Origin: Diplodia intermedia
Lineage: Eukaryota; Ascomycota; Dothideomycetes; Botryosphaeriales; Botryosphaeriaceae
Assembly (NCBI GenBank): GCA_021495925.1
Contig: JAKEKT010000070.1
Location: forward strand, 62,001 to 126,000
Direction of reading: 5' to 3'
Length of the DNA stretch: 64,000 bases
Part shown: piece by piece, positions 55,256-64,000 of the stretch
Position numbering within the stretch: position 1 is the stretch's first letter
Layout: each line of letters begins with the position of its first letter
Translations under genes and position numbers: made by a program
The notes under the pieces: model-generated
What the model was told of the DNA's origin: nothing
Seen by the model: the letters and a program-made list of their open reading frames with translations, nothing else
The model's database searches: none

Positions 55256-56146
55256 ATGGCATCCGACTCCTCCGAGGCCCCCATGCACTACCTCGTCACC
55301 GGCGCCGCACGCGGCATCGGCCGCGGCCTGGCCCGCAGCCTCCTCTCGAGAGGGCACCGCGTCTTCCTCGTCGACTCCAACAAGCCCGAGCTTGAAAACA
55401 CACTGTCCCTCGCCTCATCCTGGGCCAAGCCGCCCTCCTCCGCATCTTCCCCTCCAGCCTTCCAGGGCCGAGTCGTCGACCTAGCTGACCGCGCGCAGCT
55501 CAAATCGGCCGTCGCCGAAGCCTCGACCTTCTTCGACGCCCGGCTGGACGTGCTGGTCAACAACGCCTTCGCGACGCCGCACACGTGGAGCGGGGGCCGG
55601 CGCATGGACGACGCGGACGACGACGACGCGGTCGAGCGCGAGTGGGACGTCAAGCTGGCCGTGGGGCTGACGGCGCCGTTCCTGCTGGCCCGGCTGTGCG
55701 TGCCGATGCTGGCGGCGAGGGCGAAGACGGGCGAGCCTGGACGACAAGGCCGGCCGGCCGGCGGCTCCGTCGTCAACGTCGCGTCCACGCGCGCGCACCA
55801 GGCCGAGCCCAACCACGAGGCCTACAGCGCGGCGAAGGCGGGCCTGCTCGGCCTGACGCGCAGCATGGCCGTGTCGCTGGGCGAGGCGCACGGCATCCGC
55901 GTCAACGCCGTCACGCCCGGCTGGATCGACGTCGACGACGAGAACGCGGCGGCGGACGCGAGGGGCGCGGGGTGGGGCGAGGCCCTGGGCGAGGCGGACC
56001 ACGCGTGGCATCCCGCCGGCCGCGTGGGACGGGTCGACGACGTTGCGCGCACGGTGGTGTTTTTGGCCGAAAGCGGGTTCGTCACGGGGGAGGAGATTGT
56101 GGTGGATGGGGGTGTGACCAAGAAGATGGTGTACCCGGAGGAGTAG
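55256..56146 (+). CDS. Short-chain dehydrogenase/reductase (SDR)
   Basis: An intronless 296-residue protein with a complete classical SDR signature. The nucleotide-binding TGAARGIGRGLA is near residues 15-26, DLADRA near 75, and the NNA motif LDVLVNNAFATPH near 100. The catalytic Ser is in VNVASTRAH and Tyr/Lys in YSAAKAGLLGLTRSMA. The loop after strand 6 reads VNAVTPGWID. The C-terminal FVTGEEIVVDGG is the usual cofactor-site closure. An Asp at the end of strand 2 (FLVDSN) suggests a preference for NAD(H). The substrate cannot be deduced. Insertions rich in Asp (DDADDDDA) and Gly/Arg enlarge two loops. The neighbouring secreted cupin is on the same strand, but there is no other sign of a biosynthetic cluster. 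An internal Met at codon 9 is an alternative start. Confidence 0.9.
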   Translation: MASDSSEAPMHYLVTGAARGIGRGLARSLLSRGHRVFLVDSNKPELENTLSLASSWAKPPSSASSPPAFQGRVVDLADRAQLKSAVAEASTFFDARLDVLVNNAFATPHTWSGGRRMDDADDDDAVEREWDVKLAVGLTAPFLLARLCVPMLAARAKTGEPGRQGRPAGGSVVNVASTRAHQAEPNHEAYSAAKAGLLGLTRSMAVSLGEAHGIRVNAVTPGWIDVDDENAAADARGAGWGEALGEADHAWHPAGRVGRVDDVARTVVFLAESGFVTGEEIVVDGGVTKKMVYPEE

Positions 56147-57010
56147 AGAGGCATTGCCGGCGCTGAAGACGTCGATGAGGACTTCACGGCGGAGTCGTAG
56201 CAGTAGACATAGCGATGGTGCCATTAGTACTCCTACACGGGCATTCAAAGAGCATTTCCGAGCGTGTAACAGGTGCATTGAGTGGAATCCTCTTCCATCC
56301 TCAGAAACACTTCGACCGCAAGCCCCTAAGTCACGATGTGCAGATTTGTGCCACTGTAGCACTGTCTTCCTATCAGCAGAGACTGCGCAATCGCCGAGTA
56401 CTCCATCTAGATTCGACACAAGGTCTTTCGACGACCTGCCGCTAAACATGACCCCATTATAACCGAACAAGTCGGTATCCCGGTGCTTTGTGGCATTTCG
56501 CGCTGCTAACGGAGACTGGGAAAGTCGGGTTTCGACGGCTTGAAGGCAGAGGTATAGTGTAAAGGATCGGAGTCTAAAGCGTCTAGGAGGATACGGATGA
56601 CGTTGAAGGCTGGTGGAGCGAGAGGTGCGGCCGAGAAGGGGACTTGCAACAGATTGCCTAGACACTCCTCCCGTGAACCATAGAGTATACCATGCGGAAT
56701 GACGCTGCCTTGACTGCGCGCGCTCGATGGGATGTGCCTAGGAGACAGGAAAGTCAGCGGGTACTCGGGCTGAGAGGTGTCGCCCTGCATGGACGCTGGT
56801 TGTGGAGGTCAGTTGCGCAGCTTTGCGCTGCCTTGCCGTCACCAGTGCACCCGGGGCCGCTTCATACCTGGTGGCGTTCTTTTCTCTGTGCCCGAAGCTG
56901 TTGCACGCGCCTCCGGTCTAAACACAAGAGCTGCGCGTCGCGACCTTCGGCCCTCTCAACGCGATGACGTCGGTGCTCCAGAACCGCTTCGGTGAAAGAC
57001 GGTCTGGCAC
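56147..57010. other. Intergenic, no intact gene
   Basis: About 860 bp downstream of the dehydrogenase. No coding frame with clear character, although a decayed extension of the cupin-like fragment to its right may begin here. Confidence 0.45.
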
Positions 57011-57016
57011 TCGCCC

Positions 57017-57136
57017 ACCGGCGTCGGGCGGCGCTCAACAACGGCAGACTTGGTACACGCGCATCCTTACGAGGCGGTCCTGGGCCCGGGAGACGTTCTT
57101 CTCATCCCGCCCGCGTGGAGCCACGCGGCCAGGCCG
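57017..57136 (+). pseudogene. Relict cupin/JmjC-like fragment (possible Ppm2/TYW4 C-terminus)
   Basis: One frame reads HAHPYEAVLGPGDVLLIPPAWSHAARP, close to the second half of a JmjC/cupin-8 fold, such as the C-terminal domain of the wybutosine-synthesis protein Ppm2/TYW4. The preceding codons meet a stop within about 40 residues. The expected VSVAVNVFFR strand does not follow in any frame. There is no visible splice pattern restoring a full domain. I therefore call it a gene relic. A short chance match is possible because the conserved part is only about 20 residues. Confidence 0.35.
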
Positions 57137-57444
57137 AAGGAGGACGGCGGGAACGACGGGAATGGGCGCTCAGGCGGTCGCTCACCGTGGCTTGCGGTCG
57201 TCGCTCATCGCGGAATGATGCGACAAGAGGAGCCAACTTGGCTTGCCGACGACTCAGTGCGCAGTGGGCCAGCCGGCTTCGTTTCACGCGTTGCGACGGG
57301 ACGAGGTTCAGGCGCAGTGCGAGCGGCGGAAAACACCACGGCAACTCGCAACACTTCAACGTCGCAGCGCACCGAGCGCCCAAGGCAGGCGGCAGAGATC
57401 TCTTCCTTGAAGCCCCAGTCAAGCTGAAGCGATCAACGAAAAGA

Positions 57445-57645
57445 ATGAGCGAAGAAGTTCGCGTCAGCCCCAGGCAGTGCAATAGAGGCGACACCGTGAC
57501 CAGTGACATGAGCGGAGCCCAGCGGCCACCAGCCAATCTCCAAAAACTAGTTTAATCAAGAAAATGCCCCCGTAGGGGCGTTTTAGAGATTAAACTAAAA
57601 AGAACAGCTACTTCACTTGATCTAAGCCAAAAGGCAAAGAGAGCT
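57445..57645 (-). ncRNA. U2 spliceosomal snRNA gene, variant branch-recognition sequence
   Basis: Read on the minus strand, stem I and its loop (GCCTTTTGGC) and GCTTAGATCAAGTG match fungal U2. Then come CTGTTC, stem IIa (TTTTAG / CTAAAA around TTTAATCT), hairpin IIb (GCCCC-TACG-GGGGC at about 57569-57580), the Sm site AGTTTTTGG (57548..57540), and a stem IV loop with TATTGCACTGCC near 57470-57485, resembling the U2B'' binding loop. A TATA box lies upstream. The one discordant part is the branch-point recognition sequence: the usual GTGTAGTATCTG is GTGAAGTAGCTG here, so GUAGUA is GAAGUA (57614..57609), with a further U to G at 57608. It is either a variant U2 paralogue or a recently decayed copy. 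The 5' and 3' ends are approximate. Confidence 0.8.
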
Positions 57646-57685
57646 GAAGAAGAAAAGAGGAGTTGGGGGTCGAGGAGTGCGAGGG

Positions 57686-57693
57686 TTTATATA
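57686..57693 (-). promoter_or_regulatory. TATA box of U2 snRNA gene
   Basis: On the minus strand CCTATATAAACCC gives a TATATAAA about 40 bp before the inferred U2 5' end, suitable for polymerase II snRNA transcription. Its presence argues against simple retro-pseudogene origin. Confidence 0.6.
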
Positions 57694-57974
57694 GGGCACC
57701 CTCTGGGGAACCGGGGCGTCCGTCAGTTGACCCGGCTCGCTTGCTGGCCTGGCAACGCATGCGGGCGGGCGATCAGTGGGGCGCGGGGGCACGGGCTGTG
57801 CCGGAAAGGGAAGGGCCAGCGGGGGGTGGTTGCCGTTTGGGCTTCAGAAGGCCATGGAATCCACCCGGCCACCAACCTGCAGCGGTGATTTCTTCCGGCT
57901 CATCTTCTGCGTCTTCTGCATCTTTGGCGATTCAAACTCACGCACCCTCACTCCGACTCACCATCAGCGCAACC

Positions 57975-58724
57975 ATGTCGGCAATTGGAAGCAGGATCAT
58001 GCTGCAGGACAACACCAAGCATCGAGATGACATGGGGTGTCGCTGCCGGTGGTGCCTCAATGCGACGTTCCTGTCAAGGTAAGGCAGCGCCAGTGCATGA
58101 TGGACATTTTAGGGACAGGTGCTAAGCGCGAGCAGGCTCGTGTCGACGGACGAGTTCACCGACTTCACCATCGTGTGCGGCGGGCACGAGCGCAAGGTAA
58201 GCACGGGTTGCAGACGGAAGCTGAGGCGAATGACACAGCGGCAGGTGCACCGGCTCATCCTCAGCGCTGCATCGACGTACTTCGCGCACCTGTTCCGGGT
58301 GCCCAACGTGCGCGAGACGATATTGGGGCGCATCGAGTTCCCCGAGACGGACCCCGAGCTTGTGTTCGCAATGGTGGACTGGATGTACTACGGCAAGATC
58401 GAAGTGTCGGCGTACGGCGGCGTAAGCGGGTACAGCGAGCTGCTGCTGGAGTGCGTGTACATGTACGCCATGGGCGAGCAGTACGGCGTGCTGGGGCTGC
58501 CCGAGAGCGCGGCCTGGGCCGTGTGCGCCATCCTGCACCACCAGCGGTACTACCTACTGGAGCAAGTGGACGACATGGTCGAGATGGTCGACCTGGTCAA
58601 CGCGACGACCGTGCCAAACTCGCCACTGCGCAGGCAGGTCTGGGACAGCCTCCTCGACAATGGGTACGCCAAAGACATCGGAAAGTATGCTCTCAAGGCT
58701 CTCCTCGACGTGGGCGCCGGTTAG
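57975..58724 (+). CDS. BTB/POZ domain protein (copy 2)
   Basis: Three exons, 57975..58078, 58136..58196 and 58245..58724, encode 214 residues. Introns are 57 nt (CTAAG branch-like) and 48 nt. Splicing restores STDEFTDFTIVCGGHERK then VHRLILSAASTYFAHLF, the core BTB strand and helix, followed by FPETDPELVFAMVDWMYYGK. The C-terminal ~110 residues are helical with no second domain, as in many fungal BTB proteins of about 200-250 residues. Exon 2 is 61 nt in the same phase as in the BTB gene at 1709-2483, indicating a shared gene architecture. The unspliced frame starting near 58119 would insert about 16 residues into the fold, so the spliced form is preferred. The first exon (MSAIGSRIM, Cys-rich end) is the least certain. 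Confidence 0.82.
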
Positions 58725-58836
58725 GATGGGAAGTCATGTAGATAGCTAGACTGCTTCAAGGTGCTCCTCGATATTCACGGCAATGACAAAAGAACCGCAT
58801 CTGCCTTCAAAAACATCTCTCACCGGGTGGGTGGCT

Positions 58837-58901
58837 GAATACAAGATCCCGACGTAAATATGTGCATTTGAAACGCATATTTACGTCCGGATCTTGGATT
58901 C
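58837..58901. repeat. Palindromic (fold-back) repeat element
   Basis: Two 26-bp arms, 58837-58862 and 58876-58901, are inverted copies matching at 24 of 26 positions around a 13-nt spacer (TGCATTTGAAACG). Weaker similarity extends about 10 bp outward on both sides. A related half-copy occurs at 26871-26905. It looks like a MITE-type element or two abutted terminal inverted repeats. It lies between the BTB gene and UGGT. Confidence 0.75.
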
Positions 58902-59304
58902 AACTGCCTACACCAACTTCGTAATGCAGTGTTTGTGCAGGGTAAACGCGGGCGAGCAATTTCTTGCATTGGCGGTTAGGATGGAAGTCATGGAGACGGG
59001 CAGCTGTGGGGCGTCGATAGCTAGGTACCCTTGGGCTGCTTGGCGGGCCGTGCGGCAGCTCATCATGACAGCTATCAACACTCGCTGGTGTTTCAGCCGC
59101 GCGCAATCGACTCTTTTCTGGCAGACGCAGAGTGCGCCGGCCCGCCGTGCCTCCTGATCGCCCGACACCTCGCGATTGCCTCTTCGCCGCGACATGCAAC
59201 CGCCCGCCGCAGCCAGCCCGAGTCTCTAGTGCCGCCCCGAAAGCTGTCCTCTGCACCCCACGTCCTCTCCTCCACACCACGCCGCCGCCGCTTCCCACGC
59301 CGCC

Positions 59305-62300
59305 ATGAGGGTTCGTCATTGGCTACCGAGCAGCCAGGCGGCCCTGCTCTTCGCCGCCCTCGCCCAAAGCCACAGCCCGCCCATCAACGTGGCTCTCAAG
59401 GCTCGCTTCAATTCTCCGCCGTACCTCGTCGAGCTGCTGTACGCCCGCCATTGGTGCCTCTCGTGCCCCGCATGCTAACCCGAGCTAGGGAGACGGCCGC
59501 CTTCGAGAACGCCACGGCCTATTTCCCGCTGCTTGACCGCATCGCCGACGGCTACTTCGACGCCAAGTCCTCGGAACAGGCCCAGTACGACGCCTTCCTG
59601 CAGCTGCTCCAAGACGATGGCCACATCACCGACCCCGACGCCCTCTCCTCGTTCCAGTTCGCCCTCTCCATCCACACCGCCGCCCCGCGCATCGAGGCCC
59701 ACTACCAGTTCTACAACACCTCCGTCGAGCCCTCGCTGGACCCCGACCAGCCCGACGCCTGCGAATCATGGGTCCTGCTCAATGGGAAGCAGTACTGCTC
59801 GCCCGACATGGACAAGGAGCACGGCGACGTCAAGAACCCTAGGGTCAAGGACCTGCCCTTCGACCGCCCCATGCGCCAGGAGTACCGCTCTGTCCCCTCG
59901 GTCCTGTACGCCGACATCACCTCTCCCAGCTTCCGCAACTTCCACAAGACCATCATCAAGACGGCCCGCGCCGGCGAGACCTCGTACACTCTGCGCCACA
60001 AGCCCCCCAAGAACACCCGCCACGACCCGCAAGACGTCCATGGCTACGGCGTCGAGCTTGCCCTCAAGAGAACCGACTACATTGTCATTGACGACCGCCA
60101 GGCCGAGGATGATGCCAAGGCACCCGCCGCAGACGCCGCCCAGGCTGTCTTGCAGGACGAGGAGGTCGCAGACTTGAAGCCGCTCTCCGAGTCGGACCTC
60201 AAAGGGCTGGGCCTCAAGGCTGGAAGCTTCGTCATGGGCTCCGAGGACCCGCTGGATACTCTGCTTAAGCTCTCGCAAGACTTCCCCAAGCACTCTTCTG
60301 CCATTGCCGCCCACGACGTTTCCAAGGACTTCTTGAAGGAGCACAAGGCCAACAGAGAGGCTGTTCTGCCGCCGGGCTACAACATCCTTTGGATCAACGG
60401 CGTGCAGGTCATGCCCCGTGACGTGGATGCTTTCGCTCTGCTTGAGCACTTGCGCCGCGAGAGGCAGATTGTCAACAGCGTACGCAAGCTTGGCTTTACC
60501 CCGCCCGAGGCCATCAATGTCCTTGCCAACAACAACATTGCGAAGGCAAAGGACAACGATGAGCCGCAGCGCTACGACTGGAGGGACTCGACAGAGGGTG
60601 GCAACGTCATTGTGTTCCTCAACAACCTTGAGAAGGACAAGCGCTATGCGGAATGGCCCGAGAGCCTTCGTGCGGTAAGTGACCAACTGTGCAAATCCCT
60701 CTGCAAGCACGCTGACCTTTTCCTAGCTCCTCCAGCCCTCTTACCCGGGCACCCTGCCTAACGTCAAGAGAGACATCCAGAACGTAGTCATTCCGGTCGA
60801 CCTCACCAACGCCCTTGACGCTACCCTGCTCGTCGAAACGCTGCAGAGCATGGTCAAGCGCAAGCTGGCCGTTCGCTGGGGCATTGTTCCGTCCACGAAG
60901 AATGTCAGGGCGGAGCGACAGGCTCATGTCATCTACTACCTTCTCGAGTACCATGGTTTGAGTGCGGTTATGCAGTACCTTGAGCAGTCTCTTAAGCTGA
61001 AGGAAATTTTGGAGCCTTCCAAGACTGCCTTTGGCACCGTGACTGCCGACGCAAAGATCCGCGGCAATCGCGTTGCCAAGAGCTTCGACCAGCTTTTCGA
61101 CGAGCCGAGCGTCGTTCAGCGCGTAGAAGCAGCTTCGACTTGGCTGTCAAGAATGGCTGCTGACGGCAACTCTCCTCCTTTCTTTGTGAACGGCGTTGCG
61201 CTCCGTCGCAACGACGAGTGGCTCTCGAGCATGAGCATGCGGGTCTCTCGGGATCTCAACACCATACAAAAGGCCGTGTTTGAGAACGAGCTCGACGAGG
61301 GTGCCGACGACTGGCTCCCTGGCGTCTTCCTGGCCAACGCCCTTGTGAGGCGCAACCCCATGATTGTCCCTGAAGATGAGAAGGACGTCAAGCACGTGGA
61401 CATGGCTCAGGCATATGCCGACTACGGCCACCTCATCGAGCGCTTGCCGACATTTAAGCCCGCCGAAGACTCGGAGTGGTTCCAGTGGGCGCAGCTCATC
61501 GTTCTCGGCGACTTCGACTCCAACGCGGGCGCCAATCTGCTCGCAGACGCCTACCAATTTGCTGCAGAGCACGGCGATCTCGAGACGGCTTTTGTCCACA
61601 CGGGCGATGTGGACCGGCACTCGCGGCTGTCCTATCTGCTTTGGAAGAACAAAGGCCAGAGCTTTGTGGATGACCTCCCCGAAGACTTCGTGCCAAGCTC
61701 CCGGGAGCTCAAGGAGTGTGGAGAGTACTGGGAATCCATGAAGCCGCTCATGCGCGTCTTTGACGGCGATTCTGGACGCGAATCGCTAGTCCTTAACGGC
61801 CGAACTGTCGGCCTCATCCGCAAGCGCAGGCCTTTTACTGTGGGCGACCTGGAAAACCTCCTGACTTACGAGAGACAGAAGCGCATCGAGCCGGCGAACA
61901 AGGCCATCATGGACCTGGGCCTTGAGGACAAGATCAAATCACCCGGCGCATCTGCCCAATTCACATCCTTGGTGGCACTCTCGACCGTGTCAAACGTCCC
62001 GGAGGGCATCTTTGACACTCCTCCTACCACACGTCGCGATGTGTTCAAGTTCTGGAACGAAACGCACACGTGCATCAAGACGGGCGAGCTGGAGACGTCT
62101 CCGATCCAGATTGTTGCCTCTGTTGACCCCTCTTCGGAGACTGCTCAGAGATGGCTTCCCATCCTCAAGGTCCTCTCAGAGCTGAGCGGCGTGCACATGC
62201 GACTGTTCCTCAACCCCAAGGAGAGGCTGAGTGAGCTGCCAGTGAAGCGCTTCTACCGCTATGTGCTGGCCTCCAAGCCCTCCTTCGACGAGAATGGCTC

Positions 62301-63903
62301 CACCGAGGCACTGCAGGCCAGGTTCGATGGTATTCCCTCTGAAGCCCTCCTGAACCTCGGACTGGACGTGCCGCCTCAGTGGGTTGTCGCGGCCAAGGAG
62401 TCGGTGCACGACCTGGACAACATCAAGTTGAGTCAGCTCAAGGGACAGTCGTCCATCGATGCCGTCTATGAGCTCGAGTACATCCTGATCGAGGGCCATT
62501 CCCGCGACCTTACCAACGGCATGTACCCTCGCGGCGCCCAGCTCGACCTGCGCACGACGTCGAACCCTCGCTATGCCGACACCATCATCATGGCCAACCT
62601 CGGCTACTTCCAGTTCAAGGCCAACCCGGGTTTCTTCGACATCGAGCTGCAGCCCGGCCGCAGCCAGGAGATCTTCACCATCGACAGCGCGGGCACGCTC
62701 GGGTGGGAGCCGCGGCCGGGCGATCGCACCAAGGAAATCGCCCTCATGGACTTCAAGGGCGTGACGCTGTACCCGCGCCTGTCGCGTCGGACCGGCAAGG
62801 AAGACGAGGACGTGCTCGAGGCGCCGACGACCATGGTTGAGGACCTGGCCGCCAAGGGAGCCGCCTTCGCCGACGGCATCCTCTCCAAGGTCGGCATCAA
62901 CGTCAAGACTGGCGGGTCCTCGCGCCACGCAGACATCAACATCTTCTCGGTCGCCAGCGGGCACCTGTACGAGCGCATGCTCAACATCATGATGGTGTCG
63001 GTGATGAAGCACACCAAGCACACGGTCAAGTTCTGGTTCATCGAGCAGTTCCTGTCGCCGTCGTTCAAGTCGTTCCTGCCGACGCTCGCCGCGGCGTACG
63101 GGTTCGAGTACGAGATGGTGACTTACAAATGGCCGCACTGGCTGCGCGGGCAGAAGGAAAAGCAGCGCGAGATCTGGGGCTACAAGATCCTGTTCCTCGA
63201 CGTGCTCTTCCCGCTCGACCTCGACAAGGTCATCTTCGTCGACGCCGACCAGGTGGTGCGCGCCGACATGCACGAGCTCGTCACACACGACCTTGAGGGC
63301 GCCCCCTACGGCTTCACGCCCATGTGCGACTCGCGCACCGAGATGGAGGGCTTCCGCTTCTGGAAGCAGGGCTACTGGAAGAACTTCCTCAAGGGCCGCC
63401 CCTACCACATCTCGGCCCTCTATGTCGTCGACCTCAACCGCTTCCGCCGGCTGGCCGCGGGCGACCGCCTGCGCCAGCAGTACCAGCAGCTCTCGGCCGA
63501 CCCCAGCTCGCTGAGCAACCTCGACCAGGACCTGCCCAACAACATGCAGGCCGGGCTGCCCATCCACAGCCTGCCGCAGGACTGGCTGTGGTGCGAGACG
63601 TGGTGCAGCGACGACGCCCTGCGCAGCGCCAAGACCATCGACCTCTGCAACAACCCGCAGACCAAGGAGCCCAAGCTGGATCGCGCGCGCAGGCAGGTGC
63701 CCGAGTGGACCGTGTACGACGAGGAGATTGCGGCCCTGGCGCGCAAGGCCGACGCCGCCGCCGGCATCGGCATCGGCATCGTCGCGGAGAACAGCGGTGC
63801 CGAGCAGGACGAGCAGGACGAGAGGCTGTTGGAGAAGGTCGGGGAGCAGGCCGAGGAGGTCGGGAAGGAGAAGGAGAAGGCGAAAAAGCACGATGAGTTG
63901 TAG
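59305..63903 (+). CDS. UDP-glucose:glycoprotein glucosyltransferase (UGGT)
   Basis: Exons 59305..59438, 59489..60674 and 60727..63903 give 1498 residues, the normal family length. Introns are 50 nt (CATGCTAACCC) and 52 nt. An ER signal peptide leads (LLFAALAQSHS), followed by the thioredoxin-like sensor domains (SPPINVALKARFNSPPYLVELL is the typical mature start). The C-terminal GT24 catalytic domain begins at ADINIFSVASGHLYERML. It has the metal-binding DAD near residues 1279-1281 (VIFVDADQVVRADM), then YHISALYVVDL, NLDQDLPNN and LPQDWLWCETWC. The protein ends in HDEL, an ER retrieval signal. UGGT re-glucosylates misfolded N-glycoproteins for another calnexin cycle. All catalytic elements look intact, so an active enzyme is expected rather than an inactive Kre5-like form. 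Confidence 0.95.
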
Positions 63904-64000
63904 TAGCGTGGCGAGATTTTCCGTTTTCTTGAACAGCGCTTTGTGTTGTTTTTGTACAGGCTTGGAAGAAGATGGAGAAGAAGAAGAAGAACGTGTGGAT
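63904..64000. other. 3' flank of UGGT
   Basis: Ninety-seven bases after the stop; a purine-rich GAAGAAG run ends the window. Likely 3' UTR. Confidence 0.5.

Noticed and set aside
55481..56665. 394-codon minus-strand frame and 55585-56166 plus-strand frame
   Set aside because: Shadows of the SDR gene; Arg/Val/Gly-rich composition without motifs.
62176..63891. 571-codon minus-strand frame
   Set aside because: Antisense shadow of the UGGT catalytic domain in GC-rich codons; no motif of its own.
1..64000. CRISPR arrays, rRNA genes, intact transposases, secondary-metabolite core genes
   Set aside because: None was found on either strand; the composition and introns are those of a fungal nuclear genome.

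Overview
The window is nuclear DNA of a filamentous ascomycete (Pezizomycotina). Protein-coding genes carry short GT-AG introns of about 47-66 nt with CTRAC-type branch points, and the gene set includes the FREQUENCY clock protein, the eisosome protein PilA, a cyanide-resistant alternative oxidase, a CAP20/MPL1-type perilipin and a Pth11/SAT-like rhodopsin-fold membrane protein. A Dothideomycete-like lineage is plausible, but I cannot fix the genus. There is no bacterial operon logic. Each gene stands alone in GC-rich DNA, and the G+C-rich codon usage leaves long open shadow frames on the opposite strand.

Layout, left to right. 0-10 kb: alternative oxidase (+), a BTB/POZ protein (-), a seven-helix membrane protein (+), a tiny secreted Cys-rich peptide gene (-) that is easy to miss, and the eisosome core protein PilA (-) with a start codon split by an intron. 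10-20 kb, all on the minus strand: the spliceosomal DEAH helicase Prp2/DHX16, ornithine decarboxylase antizyme (needs a +1 ribosomal frameshift at TCC-TGA), and FREQUENCY with a long upstream region. 20-25 kb: no supportable gene, but one candidate light-response element. 25-36 kb: an orphan low-complexity protein, an AT-rich island, an intron-containing tRNA-Ile(AAU), and a ~2,400-residue coiled-coil protein with a long helical repeat array. 37-41 kb: ribosomal protein eL27 with 7- and 8-nt coding exons, and the perilipin-like protein. 45-51 kb: cohesin subunit Rad21/Scc1 (-) head-to-head with a Pmr1-type Ca/Mn ATPase (+). 53-64 kb: a secreted cupin, a short-chain dehydrogenase, a relict cupin/JmjC-like fragment, a U2 snRNA gene (-), a second BTB gene sharing intron positions with the first, a palindromic repeat, and UDP-glucose:glycoprotein glucosyltransferase (+).

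Functional themes are housekeeping: splicing (Prp2, U2), secretory-pathway ion balance and glycoprotein quality control (Pmr1, UGGT), circadian control (FRQ), polyamine homeostasis (antizyme) and sister-chromatid cohesion (Rad21). The observations most worth following up are the U2 snRNA gene whose branch-point recognition sequence differs from the invariant GUAGUA, the antizyme frameshift locus, the unannotated secreted peptide, the split PilA start codon, and the repeat-array coiled-coil protein. All splice sites were placed by eye from consensus sites, reading frame and remembered family similarity; no search was run.
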